A stretch of DNA of 17,573 nt, taken from Candidatus Nitrosocosmicus sp. GTDB taxonomy: Archaea; Thermoproteota; Nitrososphaeria; Nitrososphaerales; Nitrososphaeraceae. Shown here one piece after another: positions 1-7,328 of this stretch. Under the pieces are notes generated by a model, which saw only the letters and a list, made by a program, of their open reading frames with translations, ran no database searches and was not told the DNA's origin. Numbering within the stretch: position 1 is the first letter of the stretch; each line of letters begins with the position of its first letter. The DNA lies in assembly GCA_030452275.1 (NCBI GenBank), contig JAKDMR010000013.1, positions 1-17,573 on the forward strand. The letters are read 5' to 3'. Position numbers and translations under genes: made by a program.

Positions 1-39
1 TGTTATTGTATATTTACTGTAGGTATTACTAACGAATAA

Positions 40-1716
40 CTATTCACGAAATTGATCACGTCTGAATAGTAACTCGTTGCGATCAGCATCGATATCAATT
101 GCTATGACTGCAGGAGTACCTGTAAACTTTACTGCCTCTCTTAAAACGTAAGAAAATTCGTCAGTACTTGTTATCCTATACCCTTTTGCCCCAAAGCTCT
201 CTGCGAGCTTGACAAAATCAGGATTATCAAAATTAGTAAAAACACTCCTACCGAATTCTAATCTCTGTTTGGTAGATATCACGCCTAAATCCGAGTCACA
301 CCACACTATAATAATGATTGGAAGTTGTAATCGTACTGCTGTTTCTAGTTCTTGAACATTCATTAGGAAGCCACCATCCCCGCACATTGCCACCACCTTA
401 CGAGAAGGACAAGCTAGTTGAGCACCAATTGATCCAGGAAGTGCAAATCCCATCGAACAAAATCCATTGCTTATTATACAGGTATTGGGACTAAATGTCT
501 TGTAGATTTTTGCTATCCACAATTTATGAGCTCCAACATCAGATATCAATATATCTTTTGAAGAAAGAGCACTTCTAACTTCATGAATTAATTTTTCAGG
601 CTTGATCGGATAAGATTCGTCACCTCTGAACTGTTCAATACGCCAATCCACTTCTTCCTTAATTTTCCTAAATCTTGCCTTTGCACTATTTATTTTTTGT
701 CTATTAATAGAATTTATTTGAAATTTGTTTTGGTATTTCTTAATAGAATTTATCAGTAACCTTATGGTTAAATTTAAGTCACCAGAAATTTCTATACCAG
801 CATTGTAGTAGTTGTCAACTCCTGCAGATGTAGAATCGATATGAATTATTTTTTTGAGATTAGACCCGTTCCAATTTTTAGGACTGTATTCAACCAAATC
901 ATATCCGATAGAAATTACAACATCGGCTAATTTTAGAGCGTGTAAAGCATAGTCGGATTCCTTTATCCCAATTGTCCCCATGTGAGTTGGAGAAAGATCA
1001 GAGATCACACCTTTACCCATGAATGTATTCATCGAATATATTCCTGTCAAAGCTGCAAATCTTCTAATAGAATTTGAGGCATTGTTTCGTATGCAACCAT
1101 TTCCAATTAGAATAACTGGTGCATTTGACTTCAATATCATTTTTGTTGCGTCTTGTAGCATTGACGGGGTCGGACCTGATACTATACCATTTTTGCTTCT
1201 TAGTGGTTTCAAAAATGATTTCATCTTCGCAACGTCAACAGGTAAATCCAAGTGAGTCGCCCCCTTTTTTTCTTCAGCAGCTATCTTAAACGCTCTTCTC
1301 AGAATTTCAGGTATACCATCAGCATCCCTTATAGACCACGTCCATTTGGTAATGGGAGTAAACATAGTTACAGGGTCCATATTCTGATGAGATTCTTTAT
1401 GCATCTGGGTAATCACAGTTTGACCGGTAATTGCGAGAAGTGGTGATCGGTCCATATTAGCACTGGCTACCCCCGTAGTAAGATTAGTGGCTCCGGGTCC
1501 GAGAGTTGCGAGGCAGACACCAACCTTATTGGTTAATCTCCCGTAAACATCTGCCATAAATGCAGCGGCCTGTTCGTGCCTTACCAAAATAAATTTTATA
1601 GTTTCTGATTCTGATATTGATATCATAAGATCATTTGTTTCCTCGCCAGGGATTCCAAAAATATATTCGACATTTTCAGCCTCAAGGCATTTTACAAATA
1701 GATCAGAAGCCTTCAT
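40..1716 (-). CDS. acetolactate synthase large-subunit-type ThDP enzyme
   Basis: A 558-residue thiamine-diphosphate enzyme of the acetolactate synthase/AlsS type, which condenses two pyruvates to 2-acetolactate in the cytosol. The N-terminal Pyr domain opens with GIPGEE (21-26) and carries the activating glutamate in RHEQAA (E48). A central domain follows, then the PP domain with GDGG at 446-449. The metal ligands expected for this family are D447 and, 27 residues on, D474. The usual NDN at that second site reads CDS, so the aspartate ligand is kept but the flanking asparagines are changed. Length is normal for the family. No IlvN-type regulatory subunit or other branched-chain gene is adjacent, which fits a stand-alone AlsS-like enzyme, although another ThDP decarboxylase/ligase is possible. 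An AT-rich TATA-like element lies about 30 bases upstream of the ATG (around 1740-1753), suggesting a leaderless transcript. Confidence 0.85.
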   Translation of the reverse strand: MKASDLFVKCLEAENVEYIFGIPGEETNDLMISISESETIKFILVRHEQAAAFMADVYGRLTNKVGVCLATLGPGATNLTTGVASANMDRSPLLAITGQTVITQMHKESHQNMDPVTMFTPITKWTWSIRDADGIPEILRRAFKIAAEEKKGATHLDLPVDVAKMKSFLKPLRSKNGIVSGPTPSMLQDATKMILKSNAPVILIGNGCIRNNASNSIRRFAALTGIYSMNTFMGKGVISDLSPTHMGTIGIKESDYALHALKLADVVISIGYDLVEYSPKNWNGSNLKKIIHIDSTSAGVDNYYNAGIEISGDLNLTIRLLINSIKKYQNKFQINSINRQKINSAKARFRKIKEEVDWRIEQFRGDESYPIKPEKLIHEVRSALSSKDILISDVGAHKLWIAKIYKTFSPNTCIISNGFCSMGFALPGSIGAQLACPSRKVVAMCGDGGFLMNVQELETAVRLQLPIIIIVWCDSDLGVISTKQRLEFGRSVFTNFDNPDFVKLAESFGAKGYRITSTDEFSYVLREAVKFTGTPAVIAIDIDADRNELLFRRDQFRE

Positions 1717-1906
1717 CTATAAGAAAATGCAACTTATCAATGATAAAAATATGATCCAAAGGTGTGATGTAGTGATGGATGGAGACTTGAGTGAAATATA
1801 ATTGTCCTAACAAGGAGCCATATGAAATGTTTCCACACTTCATTTCTTGTTATAAAAAATAGATAAGGTCGGTAGAATGACTAGATTCAGGTTGCTAGAG
1901 TCCGAA

Positions 1907-2281
1907 TCACCAAGGGGTTTTTCCATTTTTGAGAATAAATTGGTTGTAATATTTGGATTTGTTATTCGCATCATACGCTTGCCATACCCAAAAAATCAAA
2001 TAAATTAGCCCGAAAGGAACAAAAAGAATTGTTATCCCTAGAATTACCCATCCGATTACTAGTATTACTATGCCGCTCCTTATCTTTCCGATATACAAGT
2101 GGCCTATTCCGTTGAATCCTATGATGCCAGCGATCAATGCGAGAGCAATGGCTGATCCAATATTCTTAGTTTGAGCGGCCATAGTTACTGCAGTAGCTGT
2201 ATTTTGTGGTTTCCCACAAACAGGGCAAAAAGAAGAGTTATCTGAGGGTAAGTCTCCGCCGCAGTTCCTGCAAAACACCAT
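1907..2281 (-). CDS. zinc-ribbon and TM2-domain membrane protein
   Basis: A 124-residue small membrane protein. It begins with a Cys4 zinc ribbon (C4, C7, C19, C22; CxNC and CPVC knuckles) and continues through a Thr/Ala linker into a TM2 domain: a first hydrophobic helix around 41-60 with a GIGHLYIGK turn, and a second around 68-95 ending in a WVWQAYDANN-like C-terminal cap. This ribbon-plus-TM2 architecture is common in archaea and bacteria, but its role is not established. Membrane location and metal binding follow from the visible motifs. The start is the ATG directly before the first cysteine knuckle. A TATA-like stretch (about 2292-2311) lies just upstream on the minus strand, consistent with a leaderless message. 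The gene stands alone. Confidence 0.85.
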   Translation of the reverse strand: MVFCRNCGGDLPSDNSSFCPVCGKPQNTATAVTMAAQTKNIGSAIALALIAGIIGFNGIGHLYIGKIRSGIVILVIGWVILGITILFVPFGLIYLIFWVWQAYDANNKSKYYNQFILKNGKTPW

Positions 2282-3151
2282 AATCCTATCATTTTATAAA
2301 ATAATATAAAGATATTAGTAAATTAAGTTTCCAAAATCTAATTCATGGTATCAAAAATAACAATCTATAGTTATCAACAAATTATCTCTATCACAAATTG
2401 AATCAATGAATATCAACATAACCTTCACGCAGTTAGTTATTTTGAACCTAATTGGAATTTTCACTTTTTCTTAGAAGATAATTTTGAATATGATTTTTCA
2501 TTTATTAGACATTCGAGCAATAGGGATAATGAAATCGGTTAAAAATACGCAAATATGGGCTTGAGGTTTGTACTTGCCCACTTTTTTTATACCCGTTAAA
2601 AGAGTTGTTACCGAGAACATCATATGCGAAATCCAAAGCATTCTTTCGCTAATTATTAATACCATATCAACCCAAATAATGCTCCAATGGATCTGACAAT
2701 ACGACCTTATGGATTTAAAACGAGTTTAGGTGGAAGAAATAGAGGTTGTGGGTGCCACTTGTAGGACAAGCGCACAGATAGATATCATTCATACTCTTAC
2801 AAACTTTTTCCAGTATTTGACATTCCCCCTAGTCAAATGAATTGACATTGAGACGGGATCAAGGGTATACAATAGAACAATCAAATACTAAATTTGGTGA
2901 CCGCGAAAATTCTTCCAAGTGTACCCATAATAATCCGTTTCGAAATTGGTCATAAAAAAGGTCCGAGTCTATTGGTTGTGGATATCGCAAGAATAAGTAA
3001 TAATTGGATAAACAAGAAACGTAAATTTGACCTCTTAAATCTTAACATTCCCAAAACCGTAAGAAAGTAAGAATTGGCAATTCGGTATATCTACGTTTTT
3101 TCAACCTAACTTTGGAATCACTTTATATTTCACATCAAACTAGAAAATCAT
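2282..3151. other. 870-base divergent intergenic region
   Basis: No convincing gene is seen. The ends hold TATA-like promoters for the two divergent genes. Around 2566-2591 a short TGGGC/GCCCA hairpin is followed by seven T, which could be a weak terminator or a TATA-type promoter. A 57-codon GTG-started ORF at 2897-3070 (plus) is open, but it has no Shine-Dalgarno site and no recognisable motif. A small inverted repeat, GTCAA-ATGAA-TTGAC, lies near 2834-2848. No tRNA T-arm signature was found. Confidence 0.5.
3120..3131 (+). promoter_or_regulatory. TATA-like promoter of the cyclophilin gene
   Basis: CTTTATATTTC lies about 26-31 bases before the ATG at 3152, the distance expected for an archaeal TATA box on a leaderless or near-leaderless message. 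No Shine-Dalgarno sequence precedes the start. Assigned by position and sequence only. Confidence 0.5.
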
Positions 3152-4504
3152 ATGTCACTAAGAATCTTGGTACCAATTTTTATTGGGGCCGTATTAGTAA
3201 TTGGGTCCGCCTATTTGTCACAAGAGAGTAATAGCCAAACTTCCATAAATGATACCAGTTTCCTACCAGATGCTTCTTCAAACTTTTCATTCATGTTGGA
3301 CCCAAACATGTCAAATGAATCAAGTGGAATGCAACTGGGTAACCAGCCATCAATGAATTCATCTAGCTTAAACGATTTGATACTTTTGGAAGATCAATTA
3401 AAGTTGGCCCAAGAGAAAATTGAACAATCAGATATTAAGAACAAGGATTGGGGCAATTATGCGAGTAGTAAACTAGGATTGTCTTTGGCATATCCTATAG
3501 ACGTTCATCTGCAAAAAGAAGGGAAAGAAACGCGATTTGATCCCGATAAGGATTTAAAGATAGGTAGTATAGAGAAGGATGGATTCAGTATTAGTCCTAG
3601 TGTCTATGGCCAAAATTCTACCGATTTTACCAATGTTGTCCAACAGGCCAAGGAATCTCATCTTAATATGAATCTGAACGATTCATATCTAATCTTAGTG
3701 GAAGATATTACACCAATGAGTATTCATGATGATATCGGTTTATCTTACTTAATATCATTGATTGACAATGGTCTAGAAAAGTCCTTATTTGTATCTAATA
3801 ATACCTTCGTATTCCATAATGATAATATCTATAGGTTCGTATTTGTTACCAATACAGATCAATATAATAAAACAAATGCAATATTCAATCATTTACTAAA
3901 CTCAATTAGTTGGAATTTCAATCAGGATGATACTATTTCGACATCAAATGTTCTTGCGAATCAAAGCTCTCTGCAAAATAATACTAGTGCTGCGAAAGTC
4001 AATCAAACCTCAGGAAATAACACAGCTATAATTGAAACGACTCAAGGTCCAATAAGAATTGAGCTATTTCCTGAGTTAGCCCCTAACCACGTTAAGAATT
4101 TTCAGGATCTCGCTAACAACGGGTTTTACGATGGAGTGGTATTTCACAGAATAGTACCAGGATTTGTAATACAGGCAGGTGATCCAAACACAAAGAATAG
4201 TAGTATCAGTCGAGATACGCGGGGAACTGGAGATCCAGGCTACACAATAAATCAAGAGTCTAACACCTTACCTCATGAAAGGGGGATATTATCCATGGCC
4301 CGTATGCCGGACCCTAACAGTGCAGGATCTCAATTTTTTATCGTATTAAATAATTCAAAATTCTTGGACGGACAATACACAGGATTTGGAGAGGTAACAG
4401 AAGGAATGGAGGTTGTAGATAAAATAGCAAATGTTACTACCAATACTCTGGATCAGCCCATGAATGAAGATATGGCAAGAATAAATAAGATAATGATTAA
4501 TTAG
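3152..4504 (+). CDS. exported cyclophilin-type peptidyl-prolyl isomerase
   Basis: A 450-residue protein with three parts. Residues 1-24 form a hydrophobic signal or anchor segment. Residues about 100-270 form an Asn/Ser-rich domain that resembles PsbP-like thaumarchaeal exported domains, containing a YASSKLGLSLAYP-type motif. Residues 289-450 form a cyclophilin domain that would catalyse cis-trans isomerisation of X-Pro bonds. Active-site residues are visible: FHR (331-333, catalytic Arg333), F338, Q341 and GSQFF (392-396). The tryptophan of human CypA (W121) is replaced by phenylalanine (F404), and the H126 position is tyrosine (Y409), which is common in prokaryotic cyclophilins. Many NxS/T sequons suit a surface-exposed archaeal protein. 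Its likely role is folding or turnover of proteins outside the membrane. No operon partner is seen. Confidence 0.9.
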   Translation: MSLRILVPIFIGAVLVIGSAYLSQESNSQTSINDTSFLPDASSNFSFMLDPNMSNESSGMQLGNQPSMNSSSLNDLILLEDQLKLAQEKIEQSDIKNKDWGNYASSKLGLSLAYPIDVHLQKEGKETRFDPDKDLKIGSIEKDGFSISPSVYGQNSTDFTNVVQQAKESHLNMNLNDSYLILVEDITPMSIHDDIGLSYLISLIDNGLEKSLFVSNNTFVFHNDNIYRFVFVTNTDQYNKTNAIFNHLLNSISWNFNQDDTISTSNVLANQSSLQNNTSAAKVNQTSGNNTAIIETTQGPIRIELFPELAPNHVKNFQDLANNGFYDGVVFHRIVPGFVIQAGDPNTKNSSISRDTRGTGDPGYTINQESNTLPHERGILSMARMPDPNSAGSQFFIVLNNSKFLDGQYTGFGEVTEGMEVVDKIANVTTNTLDQPMNEDMARINKIMIN

Positions 4505-4526
4505 AAATAGACCTCGGGCAGTAAAT

Positions 4527-4541
4527 AACTATTCAGATAAA
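4527..4541 (+). repeat. 15-base direct repeat, copy 1 (possible element end)
   Basis: AACTATTCAGATAAA occurs here and again at 8258-8272 in the same orientation. The two copies bracket the integrase, the small operon and the winged-helix gene. Similarity does not extend beyond the 15 bases. It could be a short att or target-site duplication, or a chance match in AT-rich DNA. Confidence 0.3.
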
Positions 4542-5170
4542 AGCTCGGATTACAAACCTTTTTTGAAATGTAATCATTTAATTACCAGTAATAGACAATA
4601 TCATATTCAAAACTCGTCAAAGAATCTTACCGATCGAAAACATTTTCCAAAATTACACTTGGTTACAACCTCTGGCTTTTAGATGTAATGGCTACCTTAA
4701 TGTATTCTGAATTTCTATAAGTTTAGTCCACCTTCATCACATTATGCTATTTACAACTTGTATGAACTACTAATAAATTCAATCCTTGTGTTAATTGGAT
4801 AAGAAGGAGTTGCTACCATAACCACTCTATTGGAAGAATCACAATTATTCCATTGATTCCTCCATTCTTCTTTTTAGTAAACAATAGTCCACAGCACCAA
4901 AGGCATCTTTTTTGCTAGCATATGCTGGCAGTTTTTAACAGGCTTTGCCATATCGTATGATCAAAGTAATTATATAAAGCATATAGGATTACTCTACCAA
5001 AATAGTAAATACAACACCCCATTAATGAATTTGATGAATTGTACATAGAAATCTGATTGTCCTTTTCACAACAGGAAGGCTTTGCTTGAACTAACCCCAG
5101 TAATTAGATATTCATTCTTACAAAAGAAAAAGTATGTAGTTAATCGTTTTAGAGTCGAGACTATGCGCAT

Positions 5171-5212
5171 CTATAATAGTGTTAGGGGCGGGTCCAGAAG
5201 CACCTATTATAG
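5171..5212. repeat. inverted repeat with GC-rich loop upstream of integrase
   Basis: The arms CTATAATAG (5171-5179) and CTATTATAG (5204-5212) are perfect 9-base reverse complements, flanked inside by TG/CA. They enclose a GC-rich 24-base centre (5180-5203) in otherwise AT-rich DNA. It could be an arm-type recombinase site, an operator or a cruciform. It lies 79 bases before the TTG at which the integrase frame opens. Confidence 0.45.
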
Positions 5213-5290
5213 ATTGCAAGTTATTTTCCATAGCTGGATACTCGATACGGCTATACCAATGCTGAAAAAGACTAGATAAATTCGTCATTA

Positions 5291-6562
5291 TTGACAATTT
5301 GTTTGAGTATAAGCAACTCAAATAGTCATGTTACCAAATATCAATCGAATGAAAATAGTATAACTAGCGCTACTAAATTCAGCAATCTAGATGGCGTTAG
5401 TATTAAAAATGACCCCTACAATTTGTCAATTCAAGAAAATTGTCAAAATACTACCCAAGCCACAGCTAATTTTTCCCTCACCCGAACTATCTGCGGTGAA
5501 ATAAGCGAAGGTATTACAAAGTATTATATTAATAACCCCTCAAGATTAATAAAAACCGCAGTACGCTCCGGTGGTGTAGAGGCTGCTGCGCCCAGCAAAC
5601 ACAGTAACCGCACAGTCCGGCTAAGCATTTCGCCCTCTCAAGGTAACAATGTGATGGAGGATAAGCTCTCTGACCAGAGAATAGTACAAGAGCGCAGTAA
5701 CATTATAAAAGAGCAATTTAACGACCCTGATTTCTGGACTAATTTTGAAAAGTATCTCCCGGGCTTCAATACCAAAAAAACCATTCGGAGTCGTCTATCA
5801 TATGCTAAAAGATACTATAGTTTATTGCTCACTGAAAGCTTTGATGGAGTATTACGGCTATCAAGAGATAAGGTAAACCATATAATGAAGGCGCTATCAT
5901 CTCTTTCAAAATATCTCGGTATATACGACAAATGGAATCAAATAATTAAAAAATACAACTTGAAATGGTCTCAAAAAGATAGCTTGGAGACTTTCAATAA
6001 GATTTTCTCTGCGTCTGAGAATATTGATTCTTATCTATCAGGGATAAAGGATTTTTTGAGAGACAGACAAATACCTATAGAATGCAAAAACCTAGTCATT
6101 TTCTGTACACTTACAGGTTTAAGAGTATCTGAAGCATTAGACAGCGTGAGAATCCTTAAAGATAGAGAGAGTAGGAGCAAGTATTTGGATATTGATAAAA
6201 AAATAATAAAGCATTACATATTTGCTGAAACGTTTATCAGAAATACTAAACGAGCTTATTTCAGCGTTATTAATGATGATATTCTCAGGGTTGCACTGGC
6301 CTCTTATTCAGAAAGTTATTCTTCTTTACAATCCCACTTCTACAGGAATGGTATACCTTTAAAGATTAGTTGTTGTCGTAAGGTGTTTGCTACTTATTTG
6401 CGAAGTAAAGGAATTGAGTCGGAAATAATAGATATTTTACAAGGGAGGATAGATAGTAACTCGGTATTCGTCAACCACTACTATAGGCCCGAGATTAACG
6501 AAATCATTACAAAAAGGATAAGGCCCATCTTGGATGAGTTGATGAGTGAGTTAGTTACTTGA
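5291..6562 (+). CDS. archaeal (SSV-like) tyrosine recombinase/integrase
   Basis: A 423-codon frame whose C-terminal half is a tyrosine recombinase catalytic domain. TGLRVSEAL carries Arg I (R278). A probable beta-hairpin lysine is K320. Arg II is R363 in CCRKVFATYLR. LQGR (383-386) and the nucleophile region NHYYRP (Y397/Y398) follow. A core-binding domain occupies about 130-235. The usual HxxR or KxxR box reads SCCR (360-363). Residues 1-121 are Asn/Ser/Thr-rich and unlike a folded domain, and residues 92-118 are encoded by a tRNA-Glu-derived segment (5565-5643). In SSV-type elements attP lies inside the int gene near its 5' end, which would explain this. The frame opens at TTG 5291. The ATG at 5654, ten bases after the tRNA fragment, is an alternative start giving 302 residues. 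The frame is otherwise intact and probably encoded by an integrated or formerly mobile element. Confidence 0.85.
   Translation: MTICLSISNSNSHVTKYQSNENSITSATKFSNLDGVSIKNDPYNLSIQENCQNTTQATANFSLTRTICGEISEGITKYYINNPSRLIKTAVRSGGVEAAAPSKHSNRTVRLSISPSQGNNVMEDKLSDQRIVQERSNIIKEQFNDPDFWTNFEKYLPGFNTKKTIRSRLSYAKRYYSLLLTESFDGVLRLSRDKVNHIMKALSSLSKYLGIYDKWNQIIKKYNLKWSQKDSLETFNKIFSASENIDSYLSGIKDFLRDRQIPIECKNLVIFCTLTGLRVSEALDSVRILKDRESRSKYLDIDKKIIKHYIFAETFIRNTKRAYFSVINDDILRVALASYSESYSSLQSHFYRNGIPLKISCCRKVFATYLRSKGIESEIIDILQGRIDSNSVFVNHYYRPEINEIITKRIRPILDELMSELVT
5519..5533 (+). promoter_or_regulatory. TATA-like element before the tRNA-Glu fragment
   Basis: AAGTATTATATTAAT sits about 35-45 bases upstream of the first base of the tRNA-like segment (5565), a normal spacing for an archaeal tRNA promoter. 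It may be the relic promoter of a tRNA gene, or it may drive the short (ATG 5654) integrase. Confidence 0.35.
5565..5643 (+). other. tRNA-Glu(CTC) 5' half with 36-base D-loop insertion
   Basis: Bases 5565-5579 match positions 1-15 of an archaeal tRNA-Glu (acceptor strand GCTCCGG, then TG, GTGT, AG). Bases 5616-5643 continue from position 16 to 40: TCCGGCTAA of the D-loop, GCAT of the D-stem, then anticodon strand TCGCC, loop CTCTCAA (anticodon CTC after T33) and GG. The D-stem pairs throughout if GU is allowed (G10-T25, T11-A24, G12-C23, T13-G22), and C30-G40 and C31-G39 pair. A 36-base insertion (5580-5615) interrupts the D-loop. It contains a hairpin TGCTG-CGCC-CAGCA. The rest of the tRNA (anticodon 3' strand, T-arm, acceptor 3' strand) is absent, so this is not a functional gene. 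It lies in frame inside the integrase ORF and is a likely attachment-site relic. Confidence 0.7.
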
Positions 6563-6693
6563 GTCCACGAGTTAATTATCAAAATTACAATGATATATCC
6601 AAGTTAAATTTGGGATGAGAAAATCATACAAATTTAAATTTCGGCTTTGACCTAGAATGAGTATCATATTACTCACACCATTCAAGATAGACG

Positions 6694-6725
6694 TTTCTTA
6701 TTCTAATAAGAAATATTTATAAATA
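6694..6725 (+). promoter_or_regulatory. 20-bp perfect palindrome abutting a TATA box
   Basis: The arms TTTCTTATT (6694-6702) and AATAAGAAA (6705-6713) are perfect reverse complements around a 2-base spacer. TATTTATAAAT (about 6713-6724), a strong archaeal TATA-like element, follows immediately. A protein bound to the palindrome would occupy the BRE/TATA region. It lies about 110 bases before the small two-gene cluster at 6823 and is the best operator candidate in the element. Confidence 0.55.
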
Positions 6726-6779
6726 CCATTAACTAGTAAATATACCATTTATACCATTCATTGGTTAATAGTTACTAGT
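6723..6779 (+). repeat. ATACCATT triplet and ACTAGTAA inverted pair
   Basis: ATACCATT occurs three times (6723-6730, 6742-6749, 6751-6758). ACTAGTAA (6732-6739) is mirrored by TTACTAGT (6772-6779). These iterons and the inverted pair lie between the palindrome/TATA and the start of the DUF7557-like gene. They are candidates for regulator sites or for replication iterons of the element. Confidence 0.45.
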
Positions 6780-6822
6780 ATATAGGCACAATCTTTTTAT
6801 TTTAGTTACTATAAGCAAATAT

Positions 6823-6996
6823 ATGGATATGAGAAACAAGACCACCACCATAATAGTACAAGTAGATACGAGAGATGAGCTAAAGCAGTATGGGAAAAAA
6901 GCAGATAGCTATGACCAAATAGTGAAACAATTACTAAAAATAGCTAAAGAGTCATCTAATGTTTCAGCATTAGATGACTACGAAAGGAGGAAATAG
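6823..6996 (+). CDS. DUF7557/VapB-like small regulator
   Basis: A 57-residue protein. It has a TTTIIVQVDTRDELKQYG strand-plus-helix start followed by a helix around SYDQIVKQLLKIAKES, the pattern of the DUF7557 family of archaeal antitoxin-like, ribbon-helix-helix-like small proteins. In the family the beta strand would dimerise and contact DNA, so autoregulation through the palindrome or iterons upstream is plausible but inferred. The first ATG at 6823 is chosen; a second ATG lies two codons later. TTTTTATTTT at about 6793-6803 gives TATA spacing for a leaderless start. The coding end contains the Shine-Dalgarno site of the next gene, two bases away, so the pair is an operon with coupled translation. 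Confidence 0.7.
   Translation: MDMRNKTTTIIVQVDTRDELKQYGKKADSYDQIVKQLLKIAKESSNVSALDDYERRK
6984..6990 (+). promoter_or_regulatory. strong Shine-Dalgarno site AAGGAGG
   Basis: AAGGAGG ends eight bases before the ATG at 6999 and lies inside the last codons of the preceding gene. It fixes the start of the Cys4 protein and indicates translational coupling. Confidence 0.75.
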
Positions 6997-6998
6997 AA

Positions 6999-7190
6999 AT
7001 GACACGCGCAGTCTATATCACTCCCCAAAAGGAGAGAGAAGACACAGATAATAAATTTATCTGCATTATACTTGGATGTCAAGCGGATGCCACCGAACAA
7101 CTAGATTTACCATTTGGAAAATACGGAAGTACACTATTTTTCCAATGCAAAAATTGTTTAGATAAAATTCAAAGAATGAGGAGTACATAA
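6999..7190 (+). CDS. small Cys4 protein, second gene of the element operon
   Basis: A 63-residue protein with cysteines at 22, 27, 50 and 53 (C-x4-C and C-x2-C). This arrangement is expected to bind one zinc ion in a treble-clef or ribbon-like knuckle. It has no recognisable nuclease or toxin motif. It starts two bases after the DUF7557-like gene behind an AAGGAGG site, so the two are co-transcribed. If the first protein is an antitoxin-type regulator, this protein sits where a toxin would be, but nothing in the sequence shows toxicity. A nucleic-acid-binding or adaptor protein of the element is equally possible. Confidence 0.65.
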   Translation: MTRAVYITPQKEREDTDNKFICIILGCQADATEQLDLPFGKYGSTLFFQCKNCLDKIQRMRST

Positions 7191-7191
7191 A

Positions 7192-7290
7192 ATGAAGAAC
7201 ATATTTATTTTGACTATCCCCCTGAGCCTGGCCCGACGATTTCAAAGTAAGTTATCGACAATAAATTTGGTCATAATGACACTTCGATGA
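7192..7290 (+). CDS. possible 32-residue ORF in the element operon
   Basis: This ATG follows one base after the stop of the Cys4 gene and is preceded by GAGGAG at 7178-7183, a fair Shine-Dalgarno site. The 32-codon product begins MKNIFILTIPLSLARR, then becomes polar. It has no known motif. The coupling and ribosome site make translation plausible, but it could be a decayed leader or a chance frame. Confidence 0.3.
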   Translation: MKNIFILTIPLSLARRFQSKLSTINLVIMTLR

Positions 7291-7314
7291 CAATGACAAC
7301 TTACATGGTAATCT

Positions 7315-7321
7315 AGGAGGG
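7315..7321 (+). promoter_or_regulatory. Shine-Dalgarno site AGGAGGG
   Basis: A near-perfect anti-16S match seven bases upstream of ATG 7329. It sets the start of the winged-helix gene and implies a leadered, probably polycistronic message continuing from the small operon. Confidence 0.7.
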
Positions 7322-7328
7322 ATTTGGA

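Larger units (their letters stand above)
4505..5290. other. 786-base intergenic region before the integrase
   Basis: No convincing gene is present. Open frames at 5082-5279 (plus) and 5118-5321 (minus) overlap each other and lack starts, ribosome sites or known motifs. The stretch contains one copy of a 15-base direct repeat (4527-4541), a TATA-like element near 4970-4981 and a long-armed inverted repeat at 5171-5212 with a locally GC-rich loop. It probably includes the left boundary of the mobile element, but no tRNA gene is recognisable here. Confidence 0.5.

Noticed and set aside
1019..1446. Plus-strand ORFs of 78 and 64 aa
   Set aside because: They lie wholly inside the ThDP enzyme gene on the other strand, with no start signals or motifs.
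2566..2591. Hairpin with T-run as a terminator
   Set aside because: The stem is only five pairs and no plus-strand gene precedes it, so the T-run may be part of a promoter. Left as a note.
5082..5321. Two overlapping opposite-strand ORFs before the integrase
   Set aside because: They overlap each other and the inverted repeat, have weak starts and resemble no family.
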